DNA of 64,000 nucleotides from an uncultured Muribaculaceae bacterium (GTDB taxonomy: Bacteria > Bacteroidota > Bacteroidia > Bacteroidales > Muribaculaceae), in the NCBI GenBank assembly GCA_910579675.1, contig CAJTUF010000013.1:1-64000 (forward strand), given 5' to 3'. Both the position numbers and the translations under genes were made by a program. Every line of letters begins with the position of its first letter. Position 1 is the first letter of the stretch. Below are positions 8,246-16,102 of this stretch, in pieces. The notes under the pieces are model-generated. The model was not told the origin of the DNA. It did not search any database and saw nothing but the letters and a program-made list of their open reading frames with translations.

Positions 8246-8940
8246 TTGACGCGGAAATAGTAGCCGAGCGACACTATGATGGAGGTGCCGCGCGAGGCTG
8301 TGAAGGTGTCGCTCTTATGGGAGGGAAATATTGAGCCGAGGCCGTAGTAATAGCGTCCTTCGAGATAAACCGAGTGGCGCCCGAAAAACATCTCCACTCC
8401 CGCACCGGCCTGAATGCCATAGTCGAAGCGGCTGTTGATATCCATCGACAGCTGCTCGGTGCGGCGGTAGCGGTAGGGAAATCCTTTTACATTCTCGGGA
8501 TCGGTATAGTCAAAATCGGCCTTGATCTTGTCGCCTATCATGAAGGCTATCGAGGGGCCGGCATTGAAGAAGCCCTTCACCTTGCGGGATCCGAAAAAGA
8601 TATGGGTCATCACCGGTAGCTCGATATAGGTCAGGGTGCGGTCGTAGTGGAACTGATCGCGGTAGTCGTCGCCGAAATCCTCGCGCCAACCGCGCTGCGT
8701 CACCACCAGCTCCCCTATCAGGCCGAAGATCTTCTCCTCGATATAACGGGCGGTGAAAGCCACCGTCTTGCCCGGGAGCATCGACTGGTCGACAGGGGGC
8801 GAGAACTCCATGCGGCTTAGTGTCATGCCGGCGCGCGCCCCCAACCAGAAGTGGGGGTCATATTCGCGCTGGGCGCTTGCTGCGAGCCAGGTGGCAAGGA
8901 TCGCCACCACGGCTAAGAGAGATCGGAGATGGTTCATCAT
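8242..8940 (-). CDS. Outer-membrane beta-barrel protein (PorT-like fold family)
   Basis: 232 residues with a signal peptide (MMNHLRSLLAVVAIL to AASAQ) followed by WLGARAGMTLSRMEF, the usual first strand of the OMP_b-brl_2 type barrels. Alternating hydrophobic strands continue to a last strand ending YYFRVK. The family comprises small outer-membrane barrels, mostly of unknown role. The ATG overlaps the stop of the LysM gene by one base (TGATG), and the ABC gene overlaps its own end, so all three are probably translated together. Confidence 0.82.
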   Translation of the reverse strand: MMNHLRSLLAVVAILATWLAASAQREYDPHFWLGARAGMTLSRMEFSPPVDQSMLPGKTVAFTARYIEEKIFGLIGELVVTQRGWREDFGDDYRDQFHYDRTLTYIELPVMTHIFFGSRKVKGFFNAGPSIAFMIGDKIKADFDYTDPENVKGFPYRYRRTEQLSMDINSRFDYGIQAGAGVEMFFGRHSVYLEGRYYYGLGSIFPSHKSDTFTASRGTSIIVSLGYYFRVK

Positions 8941-10757
8941 CAGAGGCTGATGCGGTCGGTGAGGCCCGACGGACGGAAGTTGACAAAGTAGAGGTCGTCG
9001 TTGACCTGACCGCTCACTCCGGCGGGGCGGATGAAGCGGAATGCGTTTTGCACGCCGTGATAGACCGGAGCGTCGGCTATCGAGCCCTCCTTGGCGAGGG
9101 CCGGGATGAGAAACATGCCGGTGTCGAAGCCCAGAAGGCCCTGACGGGGCACTGCAGCGGCCATGGGCTGACCATACCAGCGCTCATAGGCATCTTCCAC
9201 CCGCTTGGCCCAGGGATCTTCGGGGCTGGTGAAGAAGCGCGAGTAGACATAGGTGTTGACCGTGTGCATATTGGTGAGGGTCTCGCCGCGGAAGGTGGTC
9301 CACTCGGGATAGCCGTAGAGCCTCACAGGGTCGTAGCCGCTCATGGCCCCCTTGAGCTCTATCAGCGCCGGGAGCACCCGGTTGAGATCGGCCTGACGCG
9401 AGCTGGTGGGGATAAAGGCATAGCGGCCGTCGCGGTCGAGCGACGCGAGATCGTCGAGGCCGAGGATGCCGTTGTAGTCGATGGTGGCATAGTCGATACC
9501 GGCCCGGCGAAGAGCTGATGTGAGCTGATCGACAAACGGCTGCTTGTCGGCCGATCCCTCGGTTGCCGACAATATCACCGGCTTATACCCCTCGGCAAAG
9601 TGGCGGGTCATGGCCTCGATGGCCGAGCTGTACATGGCGTCGTGGGGGATGGTGGCCTGATAGAGGTGGGGGGTGCGGACATAGCTCCCGTCGGCCACCA
9701 CAAAGAGGTTGAGCACGTCGATGCCATGGTCGGCGCCATAGGCGGCGAGGCTTTCAAGATGGGCCGCATTGTCGGGCGCTATGATCACCTGTGCCTCTGC
9801 CAGCTCCGGGCGAGCCATGATGGAGCGCAGGGTGGCGGCGTCGCCCTCGGTGTCGTAGGTCTGTATGTGGATCGGTTTGTCGCTGTGGCGCAGTGAGTCG
9901 ACTGCCAGCAGGAAGCCTTTGTAAAATTCTGTGATGAGATCGGCGCGGCGATTGCGCTCGCTATCGTTGAGCATAAACGGGAGCACCACGGCTATGTTGA
10001 CCGCCGATGCCTCGGCTACTTCTGCCGGAGCCTCGACCGCAACCGGGGGATTGGACGGCTGCATCGTGGGCATCTCGGGGCGCGACGGAGTGGGGAGGGT
10101 CACCACATTTGATGGGGTCGCTGCAGGAGCGGAGGCAGCGCTGCCCGCCGCAGGGATCACCAGCTTCATGCCGGGGCGAAGGAGTGTCACCTCAGGATTG
10201 GCTGCCTCCAGATCGCCTACGGAGATGCCGTGGCTATGGGCTATGGAGTAGAAGGTCTCCTTATCTTTCACCACATACTCCACCGGCGCCGCGCCTGAGC
10301 TCTGCTGCGGAGCCGACGTAGCAACCTCAGATACCGCTCCCCCATTGGCCGAGGGGTCGCTCACTATGAGGCGGTCGCCCTTGCGGATGCCGTCGCGTAT
10401 GCCCGGATTCCACGCATCGAGCTGCGACGGGGTCAAGCCGTAGCGGCTCGCGATGCCGTAGATGGTCTCACGCTCACCCACCACATGGATGTCGGGCGTG
10501 GAACCGGCCACCGGAAAGAGCAGGCGCTGATAGGCTTTCACCCCCTTTTCGGCCACTTCGGGGTTGGCTTCGAGGAGCTGCGCCTTGCTTATGCCGAGGT
10601 CGCGGCATATCGAGTAGATGGTCTGCTTGGGCTCCACATCATAGTAATGATATGAGCGGCCGCCGACAGTGGTCACCGGCAGATCGTCGATTCCCGCCAT
10701 TGCGGGCGCCACAGCTGCCGCCATGGCTATGAGGCTGATAAGAATATGCTTGATCAT
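8940..10757 (-). CDS. LysM-repeat protein with receptor-type ligand-binding domain
   Basis: 605 residues. A signal peptide (MIKHILISLIAMAAAVAPAMA) is followed by three LysM repeats, near residues 35-85, 90-135 and 158-205, each with the YxVxxxxTxYxIA pattern. These bind peptidoglycan. After a proline-rich linker, residues about 250-605 form a periplasmic binding fold like type 1 amino-acid receptors (NIAVVLPFML, then TEFYKGFLLAVDSL). The protein is probably periplasmic, anchored to the wall, and binds a ligand that is not known. It leads an operon with an outer-membrane barrel and a tandem ABC ATPase. The -7 element ends only 8 bases before the ATG. Confidence 0.85.
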   Translation of the reverse strand: MIKHILISLIAMAAAVAPAMAGIDDLPVTTVGGRSYHYYDVEPKQTIYSICRDLGISKAQLLEANPEVAEKGVKAYQRLLFPVAGSTPDIHVVGERETIYGIASRYGLTPSQLDAWNPGIRDGIRKGDRLIVSDPSANGGAVSEVATSAPQQSSGAAPVEYVVKDKETFYSIAHSHGISVGDLEAANPEVTLLRPGMKLVIPAAGSAASAPAATPSNVVTLPTPSRPEMPTMQPSNPPVAVEAPAEVAEASAVNIAVVLPFMLNDSERNRRADLITEFYKGFLLAVDSLRHSDKPIHIQTYDTEGDAATLRSIMARPELAEAQVIIAPDNAAHLESLAAYGADHGIDVLNLFVVADGSYVRTPHLYQATIPHDAMYSSAIEAMTRHFAEGYKPVILSATEGSADKQPFVDQLTSALRRAGIDYATIDYNGILGLDDLASLDRDGRYAFIPTSSRQADLNRVLPALIELKGAMSGYDPVRLYGYPEWTTFRGETLTNMHTVNTYVYSRFFTSPEDPWAKRVEDAYERWYGQPMAAAVPRQGLLGFDTGMFLIPALAKEGSIADAPVYHGVQNAFRFIRPAGVSGQVNDDLYFVNFRPSGLTDRISL

Positions 10758-10765
10758 AATGGATG

Positions 10766-10773
10766 CAAAGTTA
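10766..10773 (-). promoter_or_regulatory. -7 element of the LysM operon
   Basis: Reads TAACTTTG on the minus strand. Only 8 bases separate its G from the ATG at 10757, so the mRNA would have almost no leader. The signal peptide requires this ATG. Confidence 0.65.
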
Positions 10774-10793
10774 GCGCTTTATCCGCAAACGTG

Positions 10794-10827
10794 CAAATGC
10801 CCGGGGCGCAAGCGCCACGGGCATTTG
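10794..10827 (-). terminator. Hairpin after the DUF805 gene
   Basis: Arms caaatgcccg and cgggcatttg with an inner ggcgc/gcgcc stem. The T-tract after it on the minus strand is poor, so it may be a weak terminator or an RNA-stabilising hairpin. Confidence 0.45.
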
Positions 10828-10868
10828 TATGAGAGGTCGGTTTCAGGACTCGCAGGAGCATCGGCGAC

Positions 10869-11261
10869 TCATGCCACGGGAGGCACGCCGAAGCGGTTGG
10901 GACCGCTCTCGCCCTGCTGTGCACACCATATGATGAAGATGACGGCACCGGCTACGGGAACGAAGTTGATAAACCACCATCCTCCGGCGCGGCCGGTATC
11001 GTGGAGTCGGCGCCAGCTCACTGCGAGAGTGGGCACTATCACGGCCAGATTAAACAGACTGCCTACGAGAGAGAAGAAGGTCCAGTCGGTGATGGCATAG
11101 AGCAGAGCGCACACCGCTCCCACGGCAAAGGTAAACAGGATAAACCACCAGAACTCGGCGCGGCTTGCGCGGCCATTGAAGTTGGCATAGTTGTTTTTCA
11201 ACACTTTCTGAACGGCCTGCTGAAAGGTGAGCGGCGCGGTGGGTGGGGTCATGTAGTCCAT
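10869..11261 (-). CDS. DUF805 membrane protein
   Basis: 130 residues from MDYMTPPTAPL. The YhaH/DUF805 family is recognised by NFNGRASRAEFWWF near residue 27 and by WRRLHDTGRAGGWWF near 84. Three or four membrane segments follow these patterns, and the protein ends with the usual GPNRFG. It sits in the inner membrane; function is unknown. The frame opens at 11315, but the promoter at 11313-11320 excludes that start. It is a single-gene unit between two hairpins. Confidence 0.88.
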   Translation of the reverse strand: MDYMTPPTAPLTFQQAVQKVLKNNYANFNGRASRAEFWWFILFTFAVGAVCALLYAITDWTFFSLVGSLFNLAVIVPTLAVSWRRLHDTGRAGGWWFINFVPVAGAVIFIIWCAQQGESGPNRFGVPPVA

Positions 11262-11312
11262 ACGTATCTTTATGTTGTTTGGGGTTGATTGGATCCGTTG
11301 GTAAGTATGCCG

Positions 11313-11320
11313 CAAATGTA
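11313..11320 (-). promoter_or_regulatory. -7 element of the DUF805 gene
   Basis: Reads TACATTTG on the minus strand and gives a leader of about 47 bases to the ATG at 11261. Confidence 0.6.
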
Positions 11321-11362
11321 AGCATTTTTTCGGCCCGCTGTCATCGTAGCCCGATAAAAAAA

Positions 11363-11400
11363 TTTCTCCCGGGAGCTTTCGTTCATGCTCCCGGGAGAAA
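11363..11400 (-). terminator. Strong terminator after the large PCMD gene
   Basis: A perfect 14-bp stem, tttctcccgggagc with its reverse complement at 11387-11400, and a 10-base loop. On the minus strand it is followed by seven T residues. Confidence 0.85.
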
Positions 11401-11439
11401 AAGATTTATGGTGTTTGCGACGCCGATTGGCGCCCTCTA

Positions 11440-14400
11440 TCACTTCACGAGGATCTTGCGGGTCTGATTGCCGCGGCGCTCGATGTAGATGCCGGGAGCA
11501 AGATGATCGCCTGCCACGCGCACGCCGCCGATAGTGAAGTATTCGGCAGGGCCGTCGACAACCCCGGCATCAACGCCCGGAGCCTCAATGCCAGTAGTGT
11601 CGCCATCCTTAGTGCCGGTAAACTTGACTGCGATGGTCTGGCCCATCCACACTACGTTGATCTCCATATTGGCTTCGCCCTCGGCATTGATAGTGCCATT
11701 GAGCTCAACATCGGCTTCAATCTGGCCATCCATCAGCTTCATGCCTTCTACACTGGCAGTGTAGCGCTTGATGCCATTTTCATCGGCCACCTCGACATTT
11801 TCAAGTCGGATATCGCCGAGCGCCATATGCTGACCCATGAAATCAAGTTCGAGATCAGGAAGAATAAATGTAGCTGTCTTGCCATCTTCCGAGGGAAGTA
11901 TCTTGACAGATGCGGGCTTGTCTTTAGCTATCGACATGCTTCCCATATCTATATCAAGATAACCGTTGTAGACGTCGGCTGAAAGCTCCTCCTCAGGAGC
12001 AGCATTGGTAAACACGCCCGAAGCGGTGAGTTCTTTGCCGTCGTACATCGAGAAGTTGAAGCGGAACAGATCATCGTCGGTCGACTCTCCGTCGAATGTA
12101 GCGATATAGTACAGATCGCCCACTTCCACCTCCTCGTTTTCGACATGGTAGAAAATCATATTGCCCTTGCGGAGGCCCTTTGCTTTCTCTATGGTAAATG
12201 CCTCAAAGTTGTAGTTGTATTCAGGCTCGGGTTCGTTGCCCCACGCATCCTTGTCCATCTCTATCTCGTCGAGGCTTATGGCAGGGATATGGATATTGGC
12301 AGTGAAGTAGCCCTCGGCATCGGGATCGGTGAGATAATCAACCACCACTTTCGACTCTACAGAATACTTGGTGTCGTTGAGGGTAAGATCGAATCGGCCA
12401 TCATAGGTCAGGCTCGTTCCGGCCTTGGGCCCGGCAGCATCGTCAAAGCCTTCAGGACGGGTGGTGGAGAACTGAGCGGTCATATTTCCTCCCACGTTGG
12501 TCTTGGTGATGTCGAAATAGATATTGGCATCCGCCACATCTTCGGTCATGTCGATATAGCTCGACTTCTGAGGATTGATTGCCACGGTAGCTTTGAGCTT
12601 GCCTTTATCAAATGTGTAGTCATTGACAACATCATTGAACACCTGCATATACATCGGCTCCATATTGTCGTTGAGCATATGGTCGTCGGCGTGATAGCCC
12701 ACCTGAGTCATGTCAACGTCGCCGAGCTTATAACCGCAGATTGTAAGGTCGTTGATCAGGAAATCAACCTCATTCCACGATGTTGTGGTGAAATTGAGTG
12801 TGACGGCGGCTGTGGAGGCAACACCCTCGGCATTGGTCACGGTCAGATAGCCGGGTATGGCCTTGCTCACGGGCTCGAATTTATTGGCATTTATAGTGTA
12901 ATACGCATAATTGCCATCGTTGTCCTCGGCCTTTATGGTAACCTTTCCGGGCGCGAGGATCGATACGTGGCCATTGCCATCGACCTCAGCCACATTCTCG
13001 TCGCTGCTGCTCCACACAAGAGCCACCTCATCGGCAGGCTGCGGGGTCAACACTGCATTAAGCTGATAATCCTTACCCTCATAATATGCCTTAGTATTAT
13101 TGGCATCTTCAATAGTAAGTATATAGCTGCTCTCCTCAATCTTCTTGGTTGCGCCGTTAAACTCATAAGAATACACCTCATCTTTCACATACTTCCTTGA
13201 TTTAGTTATCGAAAGAGTGAATGATAAGGAGCCATTATTGATAGTAGCATCGGATATTGCTATCTTGCTATAATTACCCGGTCCATTAATCTTTATAGAA
13301 CCTTCGAGATTATCATTTACGGGGATAGTCACATTTCCAAAGTTGGCTTTTGCGCCATCAGATCTATCGCTGCTGAAATCAAGCGAAGGAATTGAAATTA
13401 CTGCACCATCTTCATTAGCAGTGACAATAACACTACCCTTAACACTAAAGTCAGATCCTATAAACTTGTCTCGGGTAAAAGCGCCATAGTAGGTATCGCT
13501 ATCCTGCGACTCTACAGGGTCAGTTGTGAGGGTGTATGTATGGATGGCTTCGTCGTCCTCATCCTCGCCATCGTTGGTCACTGTTATTATGATTGCGGTT
13601 TCAGTTGAGGTGATCTCAGCTTTTGCATGGTCGCTCATCAATTCATATGTAACGCTCGACTCCGATGGGAGAGCGTCAACATGATATGTGTAAACAGAGT
13701 TTTTGAAATCCTTGATCTCCGCTCCGTTTATTTTGATCGAAGAAAGACGGGAGTAATAGACAAATTTAGGATAGGCTACCGTCAGAGTATTATCCTCAAC
13801 AATATTTTCTGAATCGAAATAGTCGTTAGCTGCGAAAATCACATTTGCCATTTCAGGCTGCGCATCGCTCAGATAGTTAAACGGTATCGAAAGATATGTC
13901 CACTCATCGGTCACTTTTGAAATGGGAAGATTGATCGAAGCAATCAGCTCAGCATCGTCCGACTTAATCACCTCGCCACCAAGAGCAGTTTCCATGCCGA
14001 GGATATTGCGATCGCGATTAACCATATCCATCTTTTTAGGAGAACCCATTAGAGCTACTTCACACGGCACATCTTTTTGTGTGTATGTACCTTTCCAAAG
14101 ATATGCCACTACCGACCCATTGGCAGTCGAGCCATCAACTACCGATCTCTTATAATAGAATCGGATTGCGTCGGGGTACGTTTCACAAACAATGCCTCCA
14201 TAGGCTCCACCATCTTTATTGGTAATCAATGGAAAACCTTCCGAAGTTGCCCATGTCGTTCCGGATGTGAAATAGCCCGGAATATCCTGGTTCATAATAT
14301 TCTTATTTTGGAGGAGCATCGCTTTATTCCCATTCAGGCCATCGGTTTTCGAGCCGGTTACAATAAAGCCCATCTGGTTCATGATATCCCATCCTTCAGG

Positions 14401-14541
14401 CTTTGAGGGAAATCCACCCCAGTTGTCGAAGCCCGGGTTGGGGAGCTGCTGGGCGGCGGCGGGGAGGGCCGCTGCGATCATGAGCAAGAGGGCGAGCAGC
14501 GGCGTCCCTATTGCTGCGAGAGCTTTGTTGTTCTTTCGCAT
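11440..14541 (-). CDS. Large PCMD surface protein with Ig-like and calycin-like domains
   Basis: 1033 residues. The signal peptide ends at AAAQ, followed by QLPNPGFDNWGG, the PCMD opening. The PCMD core (to about residue 270) shares VNRDRNILGMETA and FAANDYFD with the smaller protein at 2110-3702. A BIG_2-type bacterial Ig domain lies near residues 485-553 (WSSSDENVAEVDGNG). Around it are about four calycin-like barrels, and the protein ends YFTIGGVRVAGDH to KILVK, a sorting-like tail. A surface-exposed binding protein is the likely role; the ligand is unknown. The gene is a mosaic: the part at about 13040-14400 is visibly richer in A+T than the 3' third. Confidence 0.8.
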   Translation of the reverse strand: MRKNNKALAAIGTPLLALLLMIAAALPAAAQQLPNPGFDNWGGFPSKPEGWDIMNQMGFIVTGSKTDGLNGNKAMLLQNKNIMNQDIPGYFTSGTTWATSEGFPLITNKDGGAYGGIVCETYPDAIRFYYKRSVVDGSTANGSVVAYLWKGTYTQKDVPCEVALMGSPKKMDMVNRDRNILGMETALGGEVIKSDDAELIASINLPISKVTDEWTYLSIPFNYLSDAQPEMANVIFAANDYFDSENIVEDNTLTVAYPKFVYYSRLSSIKINGAEIKDFKNSVYTYHVDALPSESSVTYELMSDHAKAEITSTETAIIITVTNDGEDEDDEAIHTYTLTTDPVESQDSDTYYGAFTRDKFIGSDFSVKGSVIVTANEDGAVISIPSLDFSSDRSDGAKANFGNVTIPVNDNLEGSIKINGPGNYSKIAISDATINNGSLSFTLSITKSRKYVKDEVYSYEFNGATKKIEESSYILTIEDANNTKAYYEGKDYQLNAVLTPQPADEVALVWSSSDENVAEVDGNGHVSILAPGKVTIKAEDNDGNYAYYTINANKFEPVSKAIPGYLTVTNAEGVASTAAVTLNFTTTSWNEVDFLINDLTICGYKLGDVDMTQVGYHADDHMLNDNMEPMYMQVFNDVVNDYTFDKGKLKATVAINPQKSSYIDMTEDVADANIYFDITKTNVGGNMTAQFSTTRPEGFDDAAGPKAGTSLTYDGRFDLTLNDTKYSVESKVVVDYLTDPDAEGYFTANIHIPAISLDEIEMDKDAWGNEPEPEYNYNFEAFTIEKAKGLRKGNMIFYHVENEEVEVGDLYYIATFDGESTDDDLFRFNFSMYDGKELTASGVFTNAAPEEELSADVYNGYLDIDMGSMSIAKDKPASVKILPSEDGKTATFILPDLELDFMGQHMALGDIRLENVEVADENGIKRYTASVEGMKLMDGQIEADVELNGTINAEGEANMEINVVWMGQTIAVKFTGTKDGDTTGIEAPGVDAGVVDGPAEYFTIGGVRVAGDHLAPGIYIERRGNQTRKILVK

Positions 14542-14614
14542 TGTTGTGATATGATTGATATGATTTTTTGCTTTTGTATTGGCAATTTGTTAAACACAAT
14601 GCCTCAAAAACGTG

Positions 14615-14622
14615 CAAATTTA
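14615..14622 (-). promoter_or_regulatory. -7 element of the large PCMD gene
   Basis: Reads TAAATTTG on the minus strand and leaves a leader of about 70 bases. Confidence 0.6.
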
Positions 14623-14738
14623 GGCATTTTTTGGCTAAAGTATGTAACCGTGAACGATTTTTTCACACACAAAAGTGCGTCACTGGCCCATCATCCGCCC
14701 TCTGCCGCCCTACGGGCGACCGTCCCCGCCATCTTTTT

Positions 14739-14770
14739 TTTGCAACATTGGCGATAATCGACTATTTTTG
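14739..14770 (+). promoter_or_regulatory. Consensus Bacteroidetes promoter of the aminotransferase gene
   Basis: TTTG at 14739-14742, a 20-base spacer, then TATTTTTG at 14763-14770. It lies inside the longer open frame that begins at 14675, so the ATG at 14810 is the start. Confidence 0.8.
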
Positions 14771-14809
14771 CCGGATAATAGCAACCGATCATACTATCAC
14801 ATCATCAAT

Positions 14810-16003
14810 ATGACACAGATTTCTCAGCGCGTGGAGTCGCTGGCTCCCTCCGCCACCCTCGCCATGTCGCAGAAAAGCAGCGAATTGCGTGCGCAGGGCG
14901 TCGACGTGATCAATCTCTCCGTAGGCGAACCCGACTTCAACACCCCAGCCCATATCAAGGAGGCGGCCAAGCGTGCCATCGACGACAACTTTACCTTCTA
15001 CACCCCCGTGGGAGGCTATCTGTCGCTCCGCAAAGCCATAGTCGACGATCTGGCCCGCACCAACGGTGTGGTCTACGACCCGGCTCAGATCGTGGTGGGC
15101 AACGGCGCCAAGCAGGCCCTCTGCAATGTGATTCTTGCCACCATCAACCCCGGCGACGAGGTGATCATCCCCACTCCCGCATGGGTGAGCTATGTCGAGA
15201 TGGTGAAGCTCGCCGAGGGCAAGAATGTGCTTGTGCCCGCCGGCATCGAGCAGGACTTCAAGATCACTCCCGAGCAGCTCCGCGCCGCCATCACTCCCCG
15301 CACCCGCATGGTGCTCATCTGCTCCCCCTCCAACCCCACCGGCAGCGTGTACACACGCGAGGAGCTCATGGGCCTTGTGGAGGTGCTTGCCGAGCATCCC
15401 CAGATCATAGTGGTGGCCGACGAGATCTACCAGCACATCAACTTCACCGGCTCGTTTACCTCGCTCGGATCGTTTGAGCATATCGCCGACCGCACCGTGG
15501 TGATCAACGGCGTGTCGAAAGCCTATGCCATGACCGGCTGGCGCATCGGCTTCTGCGCCGCTCCCTCGGCCATAGCCAAGGCTGTGACCAAGCTCCAGAG
15601 CCAGTACACCTCCGGCCCCTCGTCGATTGCCCAGAAGGCCGCCGAGGCCGCCTATGCAGGCAGTCAGGAGTGTGTCGAGGAGATGAGGGTGGCCTTCGAG
15701 CGCCGCCGCGACCTCGTGGTTGAACTCGCTTCGCAGATCCCCGGCCTGAAGGTCAACAAGCCCCAGGGCGCTTTCTACCTCTTCCCCGAGGTGAGCAGCT
15801 ACTTCGGCAAGAGCTATGGCAAGTGGACCATCAAGGATGCCCCCGACCTCTGCATGTATCTCCTCGAAGAGGCCCATGTGGCAACAGTGTCGGGCGATGC
15901 CTTCTGCCTCCCCGGCTACATACGCCTGAGCTACGCCACCAGCGACGACAACATCCGCGAGGCTATGCGCCGCATAGCCGACGCGCTGGCCAAACTCGCC
16001 TGA
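14810..16003 (+). CDS. Class I pyridoxal-phosphate aminotransferase (aspartate type)
   Basis: 397 residues from MTQISQRVESLAPS. It belongs to the AspB-like 1-gamma aspartate aminotransferases: LSVGEPDFNTP near residue 40, GNGAKQAL, SPSNPTGSVY and the PLP lysine in NGVSKAYAMTGWRIGF (Lys237). It transfers an amino group between aspartate or related amino acids and 2-oxoglutarate in the cytoplasm. Substrate cannot be fixed from sequence alone; prephenate or kynurenine are alternatives in this group. It is a single-gene unit, with a consensus promoter and a hairpin terminator at 16037-16078. Confidence 0.92.
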   Translation: MTQISQRVESLAPSATLAMSQKSSELRAQGVDVINLSVGEPDFNTPAHIKEAAKRAIDDNFTFYTPVGGYLSLRKAIVDDLARTNGVVYDPAQIVVGNGAKQALCNVILATINPGDEVIIPTPAWVSYVEMVKLAEGKNVLVPAGIEQDFKITPEQLRAAITPRTRMVLICSPSNPTGSVYTREELMGLVEVLAEHPQIIVVADEIYQHINFTGSFTSLGSFEHIADRTVVINGVSKAYAMTGWRIGFCAAPSAIAKAVTKLQSQYTSGPSSIAQKAAEAAYAGSQECVEEMRVAFERRRDLVVELASQIPGLKVNKPQGAFYLFPEVSSYFGKSYGKWTIKDAPDLCMYLLEEAHVATVSGDAFCLPGYIRLSYATSDDNIREAMRRIADALAKLA

Positions 16004-16036
16004 CCTCCGGCTCCAACACGCAACAAAACTATCAAG

Positions 16037-16078
16037 GCGCGCCCGATGGCCTTCGCAAGGGCCTCCGGGCGCGCTTTT
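16037..16078 (+). terminator. Terminator after the aminotransferase gene
   Basis: Arms gcgcgcccg and cgggcgcgc, with an inner ggcc-type stem, followed by tttt. Confidence 0.8.
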
Positions 16079-16102
16079 ATAAAATACCTACACTATTCAT
16101 CC

